From: Hyphomicrobiaceae bacterium
GTDB lineage: Bacteria; Pseudomonadota; Alphaproteobacteria; Rhizobiales; Hyphomicrobiaceae
Assembly (NCBI GenBank): GCA_021730785.1
Contig: JAKFWF010000056.1
Span: 1-64,000 of the forward strand
Direction: 5' to 3'
Length of the DNA stretch: 64,000 nucleotides
Both the position numbers and the translations under genes were made by a program. Of the stretch, positions 1-9,507 are shown piece by piece. The notes under the pieces were generated by a model. It saw only the letters and a list, made by a program, of their open reading frames with translations. It was not told the DNA's origin and did no database searches. How positions within the stretch are numbered: position 1 is the first letter of the stretch; every line of letters begins with the position of its first letter.

Positions 1-2
1 AC

Positions 3-128
3 AACGCCAGCCCGAAGCCCTTCGTGTGGACCAAGTCCGCCGCGCTCATTTTGCGAAAGGAGCGGCGCGCCCTCGATAAACTCGATGCCATCAAGGGCGG
101 GAACCAAGCGACTGAGTCGGAACACTAG
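3..128 (+). pseudogene. C-terminal end of an IS630-type transposase (partial at window edge)
   Basis: The frame that enters the window reads NASPKPFVWTKSAALILRK and ends at a TAG codon at 126-128. The PFVWTK signature close to the C-terminus, followed by a basic helix, is typical of IS630-family DDE transposases, which cut and paste short elements into TA targets. Only the last 41 residues are visible, so I cannot say whether the upstream part is intact. No terminal inverted repeat was recognised downstream. The family call rests on one motif. Confidence 0.6.
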
Positions 129-308
129 CACGAAAAAGCCTGCTCTGCAGCGTGTCGCGAGGCAGACTTGAATGTCGATTGATGGGATAACTTCGCCCAA
201 TTGCACATGAAGCGATCGTGTGCGGCGGGTGTCGGGCCAGCCATGGCGCGGCCGCCCGCGTCATGCTCGCCTCAACACGGCTGCATATCTACGGATGGGG
301 TTTTGACC

Positions 309-2378
309 ATGACCGGCACACCTGCGCCCGAGCGGATCGGCGTGTTCGTCATCCACGGGGTGGGCGATGCCGAGCCCGGCTGGATCAACGACTACGTGCT
401 ACCGAACCTGGCGGGCACGATGCCGCCAGTCGCGTTCGATCACTACAGTGAGGTCTACAAGCTCCCCGACCGCGGCAGCAGCAAGCCCGGCGCGGTGTTC
501 CCGGCCCATATCAGCCGAGGTACACTGGGGGGCAGGCAGCCGGTGGTACTGGCAGAGCTCTACTGGGCCGATCTGTCCAAGGTCGGACAGGGTCCGATCT
601 ACTACATCCTGGCAGCACTTCGACTGTTCTTCGAAGCACCCTCGATCCTCGCCAAGGGGTTTCTCGAGCAGAGCCGCGGCGGCTTCCATGAGGCCCTGCG
701 CTTCTTCACCGTGGCTGCCACTTGGCTCCTGCGCTGGCCGATCGCCGGCATGAACGTGACCGCATTCATTTGCGCCTGGGCGCTGGTCGGCGTCAGTCAG
801 ATCAGCTGGTTTGATACGGTTCCACTCGCCGTCACGCTGATGGGGCTGCTCGCCCTGCTTGCGGTCTGTGCGCTGACTATTGCCCGGGCGCGGCTGCACA
901 AGGACATCTGGTTGACCGACGTGGCGCTGGCGACCGCGATCGCGTCGACGATCGCCTTCATCGCGGTGTTGCTGCTGAACGGGCTTCTGCCGGTGCGCGA
1001 GCTGGCGCGGCCGATCGATTATCTGGCGCTGATTTTGCCCTCCATTCTGCGCATCTGGGTGGTGTGGAGCGTTGTGATCGCAATCGCGATCGCCATGCTG
1101 ACGCTGCTCTACATCAAGCGTGGGCTCGGCTTTCGGCCGAAGAATTCGTTTCCCGCCGCCCGGCCGAGCGCGGCACTGGGGCTTGCCCTGCTGCAAGGGT
1201 TGATCTGGAAGGTCGCAGTGACGTTGCCGAGCGTGTCGACGATAGAGACGGTCGGGCAGATCCAGCCGAATTACTACGATCGCGCGGTGGCTGCGGGCAA
1301 GCCGCTATGGGCGCTGTTCGGTGGCGTCGATGCACCCTGCGTGAAGGCCGCCGTGCAGCCGATGAAATACATCTGCGCGGCGACCTCGCCCGACACCGTG
1401 CTCGTGATCAAGGACGCCATCGCGAGGCTGAACGGCGTGTTCGTGTTCAATTCGCTGAACGCCACGTACGCGTTCGGCGCCTTCGTCTTCCTGATCCTCG
1501 CCCGTCTGGTGATCGCGCGGATGCCGTGGATCAGGGACACGACCCGCGTGCGTTTGATGCCGCGCATGATCCTGTCGCAGTTCATCATCGCGTTTTTGTT
1601 CGCAGGCAGCCTCGCCAACCTCTTCATCTACGAGCAGGGGCTCTACGAGTCGAAATACATCGCCGAGATAGTACCCGGCATCCGCGCGGTGTGGATCGTG
1701 CCAGGCCTGATCACGGCAGCTGTCGTGGTTCTCTATTTTTTCGGCATCTTCCAGAGCGTCACCGCCAACGTCATTCACATCTTCCGCGATGTCGTCGACC
1801 ACCAGTACAAGCCCGAGTTCGACGCGCTGAAAATGGTGCTGCCGAAGGGCATGCGCACCCACAGTCCCTGGCCCCGGCGGGCACGTATTCAGGAGCGCAT
1901 GAACGTGCTGATGGAGGAATTCATCGGCAAGGGCGGCTTCGATCAGGTGATTTTCCTCGCCCACAGCCAGGGCTCGGTCATCCTGTACGAATATCTGAAG
2001 TCACGCGACGACGACATGGTGTTCAACGACGTGAAGCGGATCGACGTGGTGACGGTCGGCTCACCCCTCACGCATCTCTACCAGTACTATTTCGACGAAT
2101 ACGGACGGCAGCACCCTACGGCCGCAAGCCTGCATCCGCAGCTCGCCACCTGGTCCAATCTGTGGCGCGTCGACGATCCGATCGGCAATCGGGTCGACAT
2201 CATCGCTGATGAGTTCATCGCTAACGAAGTGCTGCCGCCCGGCGGGCACGTGAACTACTGGAAGGAGCCGCGGCTACGCCAGGTGATCTTGAACCTGGTC
2301 GGCTATCCGATCGGGCGGGAGCCAGTGGAGGCGCCTGTGCCTGTCGAGGCAGCGCAGCCGGCCGTGGCGGCCGGCTGA
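309..2378 (+). CDS. membrane protein with an alpha/beta-hydrolase fold split by transmembrane helices
   Basis: I chose the ATG at 309, preceded by GGATGGGG; an upstream in-frame start would add a low-complexity tail. The 689-residue protein opens with VFVIHGVG (residues 12-19), a typical first strand and oxyanion region of alpha/beta hydrolases. Roughly residues 150-480 contain about seven or eight hydrophobic helices. The hydrolase fold then resumes with AHSQGS (Ser553 as likely nucleophile), an acidic site at Asp622/Asp623 and GGH (His647). The order suggests a lipase- or esterase-like domain into which a membrane module is inserted. The substrate is unknown. The gene stands alone, between an IS remnant and a convergent hydrolase gene. 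Confidence is good for the fold and low for the function. Confidence 0.75.
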   Translation: MTGTPAPERIGVFVIHGVGDAEPGWINDYVLPNLAGTMPPVAFDHYSEVYKLPDRGSSKPGAVFPAHISRGTLGGRQPVVLAELYWADLSKVGQGPIYYILAALRLFFEAPSILAKGFLEQSRGGFHEALRFFTVAATWLLRWPIAGMNVTAFICAWALVGVSQISWFDTVPLAVTLMGLLALLAVCALTIARARLHKDIWLTDVALATAIASTIAFIAVLLLNGLLPVRELARPIDYLALILPSILRIWVVWSVVIAIAIAMLTLLYIKRGLGFRPKNSFPAARPSAALGLALLQGLIWKVAVTLPSVSTIETVGQIQPNYYDRAVAAGKPLWALFGGVDAPCVKAAVQPMKYICAATSPDTVLVIKDAIARLNGVFVFNSLNATYAFGAFVFLILARLVIARMPWIRDTTRVRLMPRMILSQFIIAFLFAGSLANLFIYEQGLYESKYIAEIVPGIRAVWIVPGLITAAVVVLYFFGIFQSVTANVIHIFRDVVDHQYKPEFDALKMVLPKGMRTHSPWPRRARIQERMNVLMEEFIGKGGFDQVIFLAHSQGSVILYEYLKSRDDDMVFNDVKRIDVVTVGSPLTHLYQYYFDEYGRQHPTAASLHPQLATWSNLWRVDDPIGNRVDIIADEFIANEVLPPGGHVNYWKEPRLRQVILNLVGYPIGREPVEAPVPVEAAQPAVAAG

Positions 2379-2458
2379 CGGTGATCGAGGTGCAGCAGGC
2401 GCGCAGCATTCGCGACGAGAAGTGCTGCGCCCTGCTTGATCTCCAAATCGCGCAACTT

Positions 2459-3490
2459 TCAGGCCGCTGGCGCGGGCGGCAAGCTCATGAACGAATGCAC
2501 GATGTGCCACAGGCGCTGGCGCTGGCTGCCGACCATGCCGCCGCCGTGCGTCATGCCGTCGACGAACAGGAACTGCTTTTCGTGTGGGGCGAGGGCCTGG
2601 AAGAACTCGAACAGCTCCTCGACCGTGGCGTTGCCGTCGTGCTCGGGACGCACGAGGCAGGTCGGGCACTTGAGCTTTGCCGGATCGACCATCGGCATAA
2701 GGGTCGCCATGTCGAGGTAGGTGCCGCTCGGTACGCTATTGCCGAACTGCAGTTCGAAATCGGCGAGCGCCTTGATCACCGCCGGATCGGCCTTGCCGGC
2801 CACGTCCCGGTTGAAGATGTTCTCGACGTTGGCTATGCCGAACGGGCGGCGCGGGTTCGCCTTGTAGAACTCGATCTGCTTGCGGCGCCGTTCGATCTCG
2901 GGCGCGTTCTTGCCGGTGTGGGTGTGGGCGTGCATGATCAGCCGCTCGACGCGCGCCGGCTCTTCCTGGGCGAACACGCCGGCGCGGATGGCGCCCGAGG
3001 ATTCACCGAACATGAGAACGGATTTGCGCCCCGTCATCTTTTCGATCAGCGGCATCGCAGCCTTCAGATCCTCGACGCCGACGCGGATGCCGGCGTGGCT
3101 CGCCGTGCGCGCGGAAAAACCGTAGCCCTCGTGGTCCATGGTCCACACGTCGTAGCCAAGGCCGGCGAAGTGATCCATGGCCGAGTAGCCGGTGCGGCCC
3201 GGCACGATCAGGTCGTAGGAGCCACGGCTGGCGAAGGTGGAGCCGTGGACGAGGAACAGGACTGGCTTGTTGGCGTCGCCCCCGGCCAGGCGCTTGCGGT
3301 AGACGTACAACTTCACGTCGCCTTTCATGACCCAGTGCTCCTGGGCCTCGACCTTGGGCGTCTGTGCGAGTGCACCTGGCGCAGTGGCGATCGAGCCGGC
3401 AACTGCGCCGGCAATGGTCGCAGCCGTTGCCGCCAGAAGGTCACGCCGGGCGAGGCCGGTCGGGGGACTGTCTTTGGTCGTTTCCTGCAT
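2459..3490 (-). CDS. Tat-exported alpha/beta hydrolase
   Basis: A 343-residue protein with an N-terminal twin-arginine leader (ARRDLLAATAA, residues 14-24) and a probable cleavage site after the ALA near residue 42, so it should act in the periplasm as a folded enzyme. The mature part has the hydrolase landmarks: LVHGS near residue 80, the nucleophile elbow GESSG with Ser164, and a late His in MTHGG. This matches serine hydrolases and esterases, but the substrate cannot be read. The start ATG at 3490 has AAAGGTG upstream. It converges on the membrane hydrolase with an 80-base gap. Confidence 0.8.
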   Translation of the reverse strand: MQETTKDSPPTGLARRDLLAATAATIAGAVAGSIATAPGALAQTPKVEAQEHWVMKGDVKLYVYRKRLAGGDANKPVLFLVHGSTFASRGSYDLIVPGRTGYSAMDHFAGLGYDVWTMDHEGYGFSARTASHAGIRVGVEDLKAAMPLIEKMTGRKSVLMFGESSGAIRAGVFAQEEPARVERLIMHAHTHTGKNAPEIERRRKQIEFYKANPRRPFGIANVENIFNRDVAGKADPAVIKALADFELQFGNSVPSGTYLDMATLMPMVDPAKLKCPTCLVRPEHDGNATVEELFEFFQALAPHEKQFLFVDGMTHGGGMVGSQRQRLWHIVHSFMSLPPAPAA

Positions 3491-3609
3491 GTGGCACCTT
3501 TGTTGGGGTTGCTCGAGGCGTACAAAGCCGGTTCGATCCTAGAGGATTGCCATGCGCGGGGCTACTGCCGGCGGTGTAGCCCAACCATGGCGGCGTGGTG
3601 TCGGTGGAA

Positions 3610-4845
3610 TTAACCGGCGCCAGCAAATTTCGTGACGATCGCGCTCGAGTGTTCGAGCGTGCGATGGACCGGGCACTTGTCGGCGATCTCGATGATTTTC
3701 TGCGCCAGTGCCTGATCCAGTGCCCCTTCGATCCTGATGATGCGCTCGAAGCGGTCGATTTTGCCAGCACGGGTGGTTGCGGTCGGGCTGCAGTCGGTGC
3801 AGTGCTCGGCTGCAACCTTGCCGTGGCGAACCTCGACCAAGATGCGGCCGAGATCGAGCTTCTTGTGCTCGGCATAGATCCGCAGCGTCATCGCCGTACA
3901 CGCACCGAGTGCGATCGACAGATAGTCGTAGGGATTGGGACCGCTGTCCAGCCCGCCCACCGCCTCCGGCTCGTCGGCAAGCAGGCGATGGCGCCCGCTG
4001 ACGACGATGTTCTGGAACTTGCCGTGCCCAGTTTCGCGCACCAGCACGTGATCCACTACGTCACTTTCGGCTGGCATCGGCGGAATGTATTTGGCAGCCC
4101 AGGCCACGATCACGCTGGCAGCGTAGGCGGCCATTGGCGGGTTCGACAGCAGATGGTCGGCGCCGTCCAGGGTGACGAAGCTCTTGGGGTGGCGCGCGGC
4201 GAGGAAGATGCGGGACGCGTTCTCGATGCCGACCGTCGCGTCCTTGGGTGCGTGCAGGACGAGCAGCGCCTTGCCGAGATTGTGGATCTTGTCCTCGATC
4301 ATCTGGCCCTCGGCGTCCTCCACGAATTCGCGGCGGATCTTGAAGGGGCGGCCGGCGAGCTTGACCTCGGCCTCGCCGTGAGCGCGGATATCTTCGATGG
4401 AGCCTGCAAACTGGTGCAGGACGTGGGCGACATCGGCGGGCGCGCCGATCGTCACGACGGCCTTGGCCTCGGGAATGCGGGCCGCCGCAACGAGTACAGC
4501 GGCGCCGCCGAGCGAGTGCCCGATCAGGATGGCCGGCGCGGCGAAGTTTTGTCGCAGGTAGTCGGCGGCAAGCACCAGATCATCGACGTTCGAGGTGAAA
4601 TTGGTGTTGGCGAACTCGCCTTCCGACGCGCCAAGGCCGGTGAAGTCGAAGCGCAGAATGCCAAGCCCTTGTTCGGCAAGGCCAGCGGCGATGGTGCGGG
4701 CGGCGAGCACATCCTTGGTACAGGTGAAGCAGTGGGCGAACAGCGCAAAGGCCCGGACCGGGCCGGCCGGCAGATCGAGCCGCGCGGCCAGGGTATGCCC
4801 GCCACTGCCCTTGAAGGTTGCCTTGACCGTCGAACGGTGGCTCAT
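3610..4845 (-). CDS. bifunctional alpha/beta hydrolase-OsmC fusion protein
   Basis: A 411-residue two-domain protein. Residues 1-255 form an alpha/beta hydrolase with IGHSLGG (Ser111), Asp201 in HAPKDA and His231 in GADH as a plausible triad. Residues 265-411 are an OsmC-type domain with the two redox cysteines of this peroxiredoxin-like family at Cys316 (GACTAM) and Cys391 (DKCPVH). OsmC proteins reduce organic hydroperoxides, so the fusion may hydrolyse a lipid ester and detoxify the peroxide; that coupling is inference. The start is well supported by GAGGAGG just before the ATG at 4845. It is transcribed in the same direction as its neighbours but has its own leader. Confidence 0.88.
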   Translation of the reverse strand: MSHRSTVKATFKGSGGHTLAARLDLPAGPVRAFALFAHCFTCTKDVLAARTIAAGLAEQGLGILRFDFTGLGASEGEFANTNFTSNVDDLVLAADYLRQNFAAPAILIGHSLGGAAVLVAAARIPEAKAVVTIGAPADVAHVLHQFAGSIEDIRAHGEAEVKLAGRPFKIRREFVEDAEGQMIEDKIHNLGKALLVLHAPKDATVGIENASRIFLAARHPKSFVTLDGADHLLSNPPMAAYAASVIVAWAAKYIPPMPAESDVVDHVLVRETGHGKFQNIVVSGRHRLLADEPEAVGGLDSGPNPYDYLSIALGACTAMTLRIYAEHKKLDLGRILVEVRHGKVAAEHCTDCSPTATTRAGKIDRFERIIRIEGALDQALAQKIIEIADKCPVHRTLEHSSAIVTKFAGAG

Positions 4846-4925
4846 CGTATCCTCCTCGTGCGCGTGAATTCAGCCTCCAAGCTATCCTAACCAGCGGGCA
4901 CACCGGGGTAACTTCTGCGGTACCC

Positions 4926-6086
4926 TTACCGCCGCTGGTCGAACCGGCGCCCGACCAGGGCTGCTGCGATGTTGATCTTCTGGATATCGATCGTGCCGCC
5001 GGCGATGCCCCAGCCCCAGGCGTCGCGAAGGCGCTGCTCGGCCGGATAGGCCTTGGAGTAGCCGTAGCCGCCCATCAATTGCAAGGCAGCTCCCGTCACC
5101 TCGCGCACCATCTCGTTGGCGAAGCACTTGGCGATCGAGCTGTCGGCGACCGAGGGGAAGCCGTGTTCGGCGCCCATCACCGCGCGATGGATCAGCAGGC
5201 GCGAAGCCTCGACCTTCATCGCCATCTCGGCGATTTTCAGTTGCACCGCCTGGAAATCGACGATCGGCTTGCCGAATTGGCTGCGCTCCTGGACGTAGGC
5301 GAGCGCGTCCTCCAATGCGCCGGCGGCGAGGCCGAGGCACATCGTTGAATTGCCGCAGCGCTCGAGGTCGAAGGCTTCCATCAGTTTCGGGAAGCCGCCC
5401 TCTGGCACGATCAGATGGTCGGCCGGCAGTTCGACATTCTCGAAGAAGATGTCGGCGGTGGTGGTGCCGCGAAAGCCCATGAGCTCTTCGCGTGCGCCAA
5501 ACGACAGCCCTTTGACGCCGGCCGGCACGTAGACCGCGCCGATGCCCTTGGCACCCTTGTCTTCGCCGATGCGACAATAGACGACGTAGCCATCGGCGGT
5601 GCCGGCGCCCGTGCTCCAGCGCTTCATGCCGTTGAGGATAATCGCGCCGCCCTTGATCACCGCACGGGTCTTGAGGTCGGTCAACGCGGTGCCAGCGTCG
5701 GGCTCCGACATGGCGATCGCGACCACCACGTCGCCTGAGACGACCTTGGGCAGAATTGCGCGCTTGAGGCTTTCCGTGCCGAACCGCTCGACCGCTTTGA
5801 TCGGGCCGACCGCGCTCTCGAACACGGGGAAGGCGACGGCCGGATGGATCTTGGCGAACTCTTCCAGCACGAGCAGCGCTTCCAGGTTGCCAAGCCCCAT
5901 GCCGCCGTAGGCAACGGGCATGTTGACGCCGAGAAAGCCCATCTCGGCGAGCCGCTTTTTCACGGCGCGCGAGGGCGGCTGGTTCTTTGCTTCACATTCG
6001 CGGGCGACCTCCACCATCTCGGCACGGGCAAAGGTGCGGGCGGCATCGCGAAGCGCACGCTGGTCGTCGGTGAGCTGGAAATTCAT
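4926..6086 (-). CDS. acyl-CoA dehydrogenase family protein
   Basis: The start at 6086 (MNFQLTDDQ) is preceded by GGGAGA; the open frame further upstream has no homology. At 386 residues the length is normal. The family is shown by the N-terminal LTDDQRALRDAARTFARAEM helix, the FAD-binding MSEPDAGTALTD segment (about 126-137) and the C-terminal LQLMGGYGYSKAYP signature. These FAD enzymes introduce a 2,3 double bond into acyl-CoA thioesters and pass electrons to ETF. The usual YEGT catalytic glutamate is replaced (AGGT, Gly363), while Glu242 in DLER sits where isovaleryl-CoA-type enzymes carry their base. Substrate not predictable. Confidence 0.9.
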   Translation of the reverse strand: MNFQLTDDQRALRDAARTFARAEMVEVARECEAKNQPPSRAVKKRLAEMGFLGVNMPVAYGGMGLGNLEALLVLEEFAKIHPAVAFPVFESAVGPIKAVERFGTESLKRAILPKVVSGDVVVAIAMSEPDAGTALTDLKTRAVIKGGAIILNGMKRWSTGAGTADGYVVYCRIGEDKGAKGIGAVYVPAGVKGLSFGAREELMGFRGTTTADIFFENVELPADHLIVPEGGFPKLMEAFDLERCGNSTMCLGLAAGALEDALAYVQERSQFGKPIVDFQAVQLKIAEMAMKVEASRLLIHRAVMGAEHGFPSVADSSIAKCFANEMVREVTGAALQLMGGYGYSKAYPAEQRLRDAWGWGIAGGTIDIQKINIAAALVGRRFDQRR

Positions 6087-6261
6087 GGGCGTCTCCCGGG
6101 GGCATGTGGCGGGAGACTGTGCCGGTGGCGTGTGTGGGTCAAGCCCGCTGCCAAAGGCAACCACCCTTGGAACCTTATCCTTACGAGTGGGGTTCCAAGG
6201 GCCTGAAGCCATAGGCTGCGGATTGGAGGCTTGCGCCTCCAATCTTCGCGACGAACGTGCG

Positions 6262-8838
6262 TCACACCTTGCGGATCGTGCAGGTCGTGTCATACCAGCC
6301 TTGCATACCAACCAGCGGTGACGGTTGGATCGGCAGGATGGCGTTGATGTTGAAGCCGGCTCCCTTGCCGCCCACCGCCTTGTCCCACCACACCCGTTCG
6401 GCGAGGTCGGAATCCTCTGTCTTGGGATCGGACGAATAGCTCGGATTGGTGCCGCGTGGCGCACTCTTGGCGGTTGCCGCCCGACCACCATACATGTGGC
6501 CAAGGCTGTTCGAGACCGCGAGCACGCGGGGATGAATGCCCTCCATCACCACCACGCGTACCACCGCCGAGCCGACTTTCTCTCCGGTCGGCTGGTAGGT
6601 CGCTCCTTTGGGCCGGTAGGTCGTGATCTCCACGTCGTCGCCGGTTTTGATGCCGAGGCTCGCCGCCGTCTGCGTGTTGATCCACATCGGGTTGTCGTGG
6701 ACGATCTCGGTCAGCAGCTTCTGTGGCGCGGTACGACCCTGGGTATGCACATTCCACTTGAACGAGACCAGATGAAAGCGGTCGGCCGGCATGTCGGCGT
6801 GCGCCGGGATGGGCACGTGCCGCGGCAGGCCGTCGTCCGGCCAGCCGACCTTGTTGCCGGCCTCGATGAGGTCGGGATGACGCAGCGTAAACTTGCGCGA
6901 TGGCGTCGGGAACCCGCGCCGTGCCTTGCCATCGACACGGATGCCGATCACCCGTTCGACGCCGTCGGCACCTGCCTTCCGGTAGAAGCCGGTGGCCTCG
7001 TCGAGCTTGGCGCCTTCAAGCTGCTTGGCGGTCAATTCCCAGTTGTACAACTCATGGAAGGTCTGCTGCTCCATGTCGTTCCACACGCCGGTGCGACGCA
7101 TGAAGTCCCAGCCGTTCTCGCCGCTCGGGAACACATGCTTCTGCATCCGCATGCGCATCTGTTCTTCGTGGCTGTCGAAGGGATAGTACTTCGCAACATC
7201 CGGTCCGAGCCGCTTGGCGATGTTGATCAATGAGTCGGCAAAGCTCAGGCATTCGCCGGGGGGCTTCTGCATGGGCTGGCGCAAGGTCACGTAGCGGCGC
7301 AGCGCGAAATTGTTGCGGAAGTCGAAACCCCAGCGCTCGGTGTAGGCAGCGTCAGGCAGGATCATGTCGGCATAGTGTGCCGTCTCCGAGTACACGACGT
7401 CGGAGCAGGCGTGGAAGGCGATCTTGCTCTCGTCCTTCAACACGTCGACGGCAAGCGAGCGGCCTTCCGGCCACGTGGTGGGGGACGCCAGCGTGTAGGA
7501 CAGATACACCTGGATCTTGGCGCGGTTCTCCTTGAGGTAGGCATAGACCAACTGGCCGACGCGCATGCGCTGCCACTTGTTGGCGAGCGGATACTCGGGC
7601 GGGTTCTCCAGGACGCTGGTGCGGGTCGGCCGGGGCGGACGCGGTTCGACGTCTGCAAAGAATGCCGGCACGCGCGGCTCCTCGCCGTAGCAGTAGCCGC
7701 CGGGCTTGCCGATCGAACCGACGATCGCGTTGAGCATGACGACGGCGCGGCTGTTGTGCATGCCGTTGTAATGCGCGTCGCTGCCGCGGTTGGTGAAGGC
7801 AGCGCATGTCGGTGCGGCACGCCCGAACTCGATGGCCAGGCGCTTGATGTCGGCCGCCGGGACACCCGACTCCTTCGCCGCCCATTCCGGCGTGTAGGGG
7901 GCGACGAAGGCGCGTATCTCGGCTTCCGACAGATCGCACCAGGTGGCGATGAACTTGCTGTCCTGCAGGTTTTCGGCAAGCAGCACGTTGGCCATGGCGA
8001 GCGCGATGGCGCCTTCGGAGCCCGGCGTCGGTGCGAACCATTCATCGCTGCGGCCGGCCGTATTCGATAGGCGCACGTCGAAGGTGACGAGCTTGGCGCC
8101 CAACTCCGCGCGCGCCTTGACGACGCGCCGCGCCAGATGAATCGCGCCCTGGTGCGCCTCATAGAAATTCGAGCCGAAGTTCAGGAAATACTTGCTGCGT
8201 TCGGCGTCGATCGTCTCCCAGTCGGTCTCGCCCAAACTGATGTAGTTGGCGGCGCGCTTGGCCGACGAACACAGCGCCCGGTGGTTCAACTGAGTGGGCG
8301 AACCGATGGCGCTGAGGAAGCGGCCGAATTCCTCGCCTAGTCGGCTGCGGCCGATGTGGATCGCGACTTCCTCGGGCACGCCTTGGTCCATGGCACTTCT
8401 GATGCGCCGCGCGATCTCGGCGTGCGCTTCCTCCCAGGTGATGCGTTGCCACAGGCCTTCGCCGCGCTTGCCGGCCCGCTTCAGGGGATAGAGCAGGCGC
8501 TCGGGATACTCGCTGACCAGCACGCTGGCCTGGCCCTTGGCACACAGCGAAAACCCGTTGTTGGGGTCGTTCGGATTGCCAGCAACCTTGACGAGCTTGC
8601 CATCGATCACGGTGCCGATGAGGCCACACACGGTCGAGCAGTTCAAGCAGACGCTCGTGACGTACTTGGCCTTGGAATAATCGATGCGCCGCCGCGGGCG
8701 GTTGCGCACGACATCGCCGGCCTTGGCAAAGGCTTCGCCCGGCATCAACGGATCGAGGCGGATGAGTTCGCCGACCGAGAGGCCTGCAAGGGCGCCGAGC
8801 CCGGTCTTGATGGCTGTGCGTCGGTTGATCTTTTCCAT
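6262..8838 (-). CDS. molybdopterin oxidoreductase, catalytic subunit of a respiratory complex
   Basis: An 858-residue DMSO-reductase-family protein. The N-terminus NRRTAIKT is a twin-arginine-like signal, pointing to export. Cysteines 64, 67, 71 and 99 (CLNC, TVC, LCAKG) form the 4Fe-4S site that precedes the bis-MGD domain. Cys190 in HRALCSSAK is the best candidate molybdenum ligand, as in the polysulfide, tetrathionate and nitrate branches of the family. It is the last gene of a three-gene operon with an iron-sulfur subunit four bases upstream and a cytochrome b subunit, together a standard complex iron-sulfur molybdoenzyme. Substrate (sulfur oxyanion, formate or other) cannot be decided. 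GGAAGGG precedes the ATG. Confidence 0.85.
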   Translation of the reverse strand: MEKINRRTAIKTGLGALAGLSVGELIRLDPLMPGEAFAKAGDVVRNRPRRRIDYSKAKYVTSVCLNCSTVCGLIGTVIDGKLVKVAGNPNDPNNGFSLCAKGQASVLVSEYPERLLYPLKRAGKRGEGLWQRITWEEAHAEIARRIRSAMDQGVPEEVAIHIGRSRLGEEFGRFLSAIGSPTQLNHRALCSSAKRAANYISLGETDWETIDAERSKYFLNFGSNFYEAHQGAIHLARRVVKARAELGAKLVTFDVRLSNTAGRSDEWFAPTPGSEGAIALAMANVLLAENLQDSKFIATWCDLSEAEIRAFVAPYTPEWAAKESGVPAADIKRLAIEFGRAAPTCAAFTNRGSDAHYNGMHNSRAVVMLNAIVGSIGKPGGYCYGEEPRVPAFFADVEPRPPRPTRTSVLENPPEYPLANKWQRMRVGQLVYAYLKENRAKIQVYLSYTLASPTTWPEGRSLAVDVLKDESKIAFHACSDVVYSETAHYADMILPDAAYTERWGFDFRNNFALRRYVTLRQPMQKPPGECLSFADSLINIAKRLGPDVAKYYPFDSHEEQMRMRMQKHVFPSGENGWDFMRRTGVWNDMEQQTFHELYNWELTAKQLEGAKLDEATGFYRKAGADGVERVIGIRVDGKARRGFPTPSRKFTLRHPDLIEAGNKVGWPDDGLPRHVPIPAHADMPADRFHLVSFKWNVHTQGRTAPQKLLTEIVHDNPMWINTQTAASLGIKTGDDVEITTYRPKGATYQPTGEKVGSAVVRVVVMEGIHPRVLAVSNSLGHMYGGRAATAKSAPRGTNPSYSSDPKTEDSDLAERVWWDKAVGGKGAGFNINAILPIQPSPLVGMQGWYDTTCTIRKV

Positions 8839-8842
8839 CGGC

Positions 8843-9493
8843 TCAGCCCTTCCCTGGCGGCTTCAAGGATGCCCAGTTTTCGATCTCGTAGGTGTGCGGA
8901 TCGTGGTTCTGTCCGGCGACGATCTTCTTCTCGATGTCGGCGTTCTGTCCGCGAAAGAGCACGCTCGGCTTGGTGCCGGCTTCAGGCTTGATCGGCGTGA
9001 ATTCCTTGCCGTGCTGCACCATGTACTTCGAGTAGCGGCTGTCGGGATCGTTCGCGTCGCCGAACACGAGGGCATCGCCGGGGCAGGTCTCGACGCAGGC
9101 CGGCTGCATCTTGTTGGCGAGGCGGTTCGAGCAGAAATCGCACTTGTCGGCGCCGGTTTCCGTCGAGATCCAGATCGCGCCATAGGGGCAGGCGGCCGCG
9201 CAGGCGCCGTTCGAATCGCACTTCTGCTCGTCGATCCGCACCACGCCGTCGGCGTCCTTGCGGATGGCCTTAGTCGGGCAGACCTTGAGGCAGGGCGCGT
9301 CCTCGCACTGCATGCACATGGTGGGCAGGAAGTGCCGCTTGACCTTCGGGTACTGGCCCTCGTCGTAGTAGTAGACCTTGGTGCGGAAACTGCCGAGCGG
9401 TACGTCGTGCTCAACCTTGCAGGCAACCGAGCAGGCATGACAGCCGATGCATCGATTGACATCGACCGCCATTTTCCAGTGTGGTTGTGCCAC
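8843..9493 (-). CDS. 4Fe-4S ferredoxin-type electron-transfer subunit
   Basis: I place the start at the GTG at 9493 because CAGGGAG lies eight bases before it; the open frame extends further but has no ribosome site. The resulting 216-residue protein opens with VAQPHWKMAVDVNRCIGCHA and has four cysteine clusters: CIGCHACSVAC, CMQCEDAPCLKVC, CDSNGACAAAC and the pair CDFC plus CVETC. This is the PsrB/DmsB/FdhH type of subunit that carries four 4Fe-4S clusters and wires the molybdenum site to a membrane quinol site. It lies between the catalytic and cytochrome b genes, 14 bases after the latter, and should form one complex with them. Confidence 0.9.
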   Translation of the reverse strand: MAQPHWKMAVDVNRCIGCHACSVACKVEHDVPLGSFRTKVYYYDEGQYPKVKRHFLPTMCMQCEDAPCLKVCPTKAIRKDADGVVRIDEQKCDSNGACAAACPYGAIWISTETGADKCDFCSNRLANKMQPACVETCPGDALVFGDANDPDSRYSKYMVQHGKEFTPIKPEAGTKPSVLFRGQNADIEKKIVAGQNHDPHTYEIENWASLKPPGKG

Positions 9494-9507
9494 GTCAGAC
9501 TCCCTGT

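Noticed and set aside
2381-4890. Two long plus-strand open frames opposite the hydrolase and hydrolase-OsmC genes
   Set aside because: They mirror two well-supported minus-strand genes, have no ribosome sites of note and no recognisable domains.
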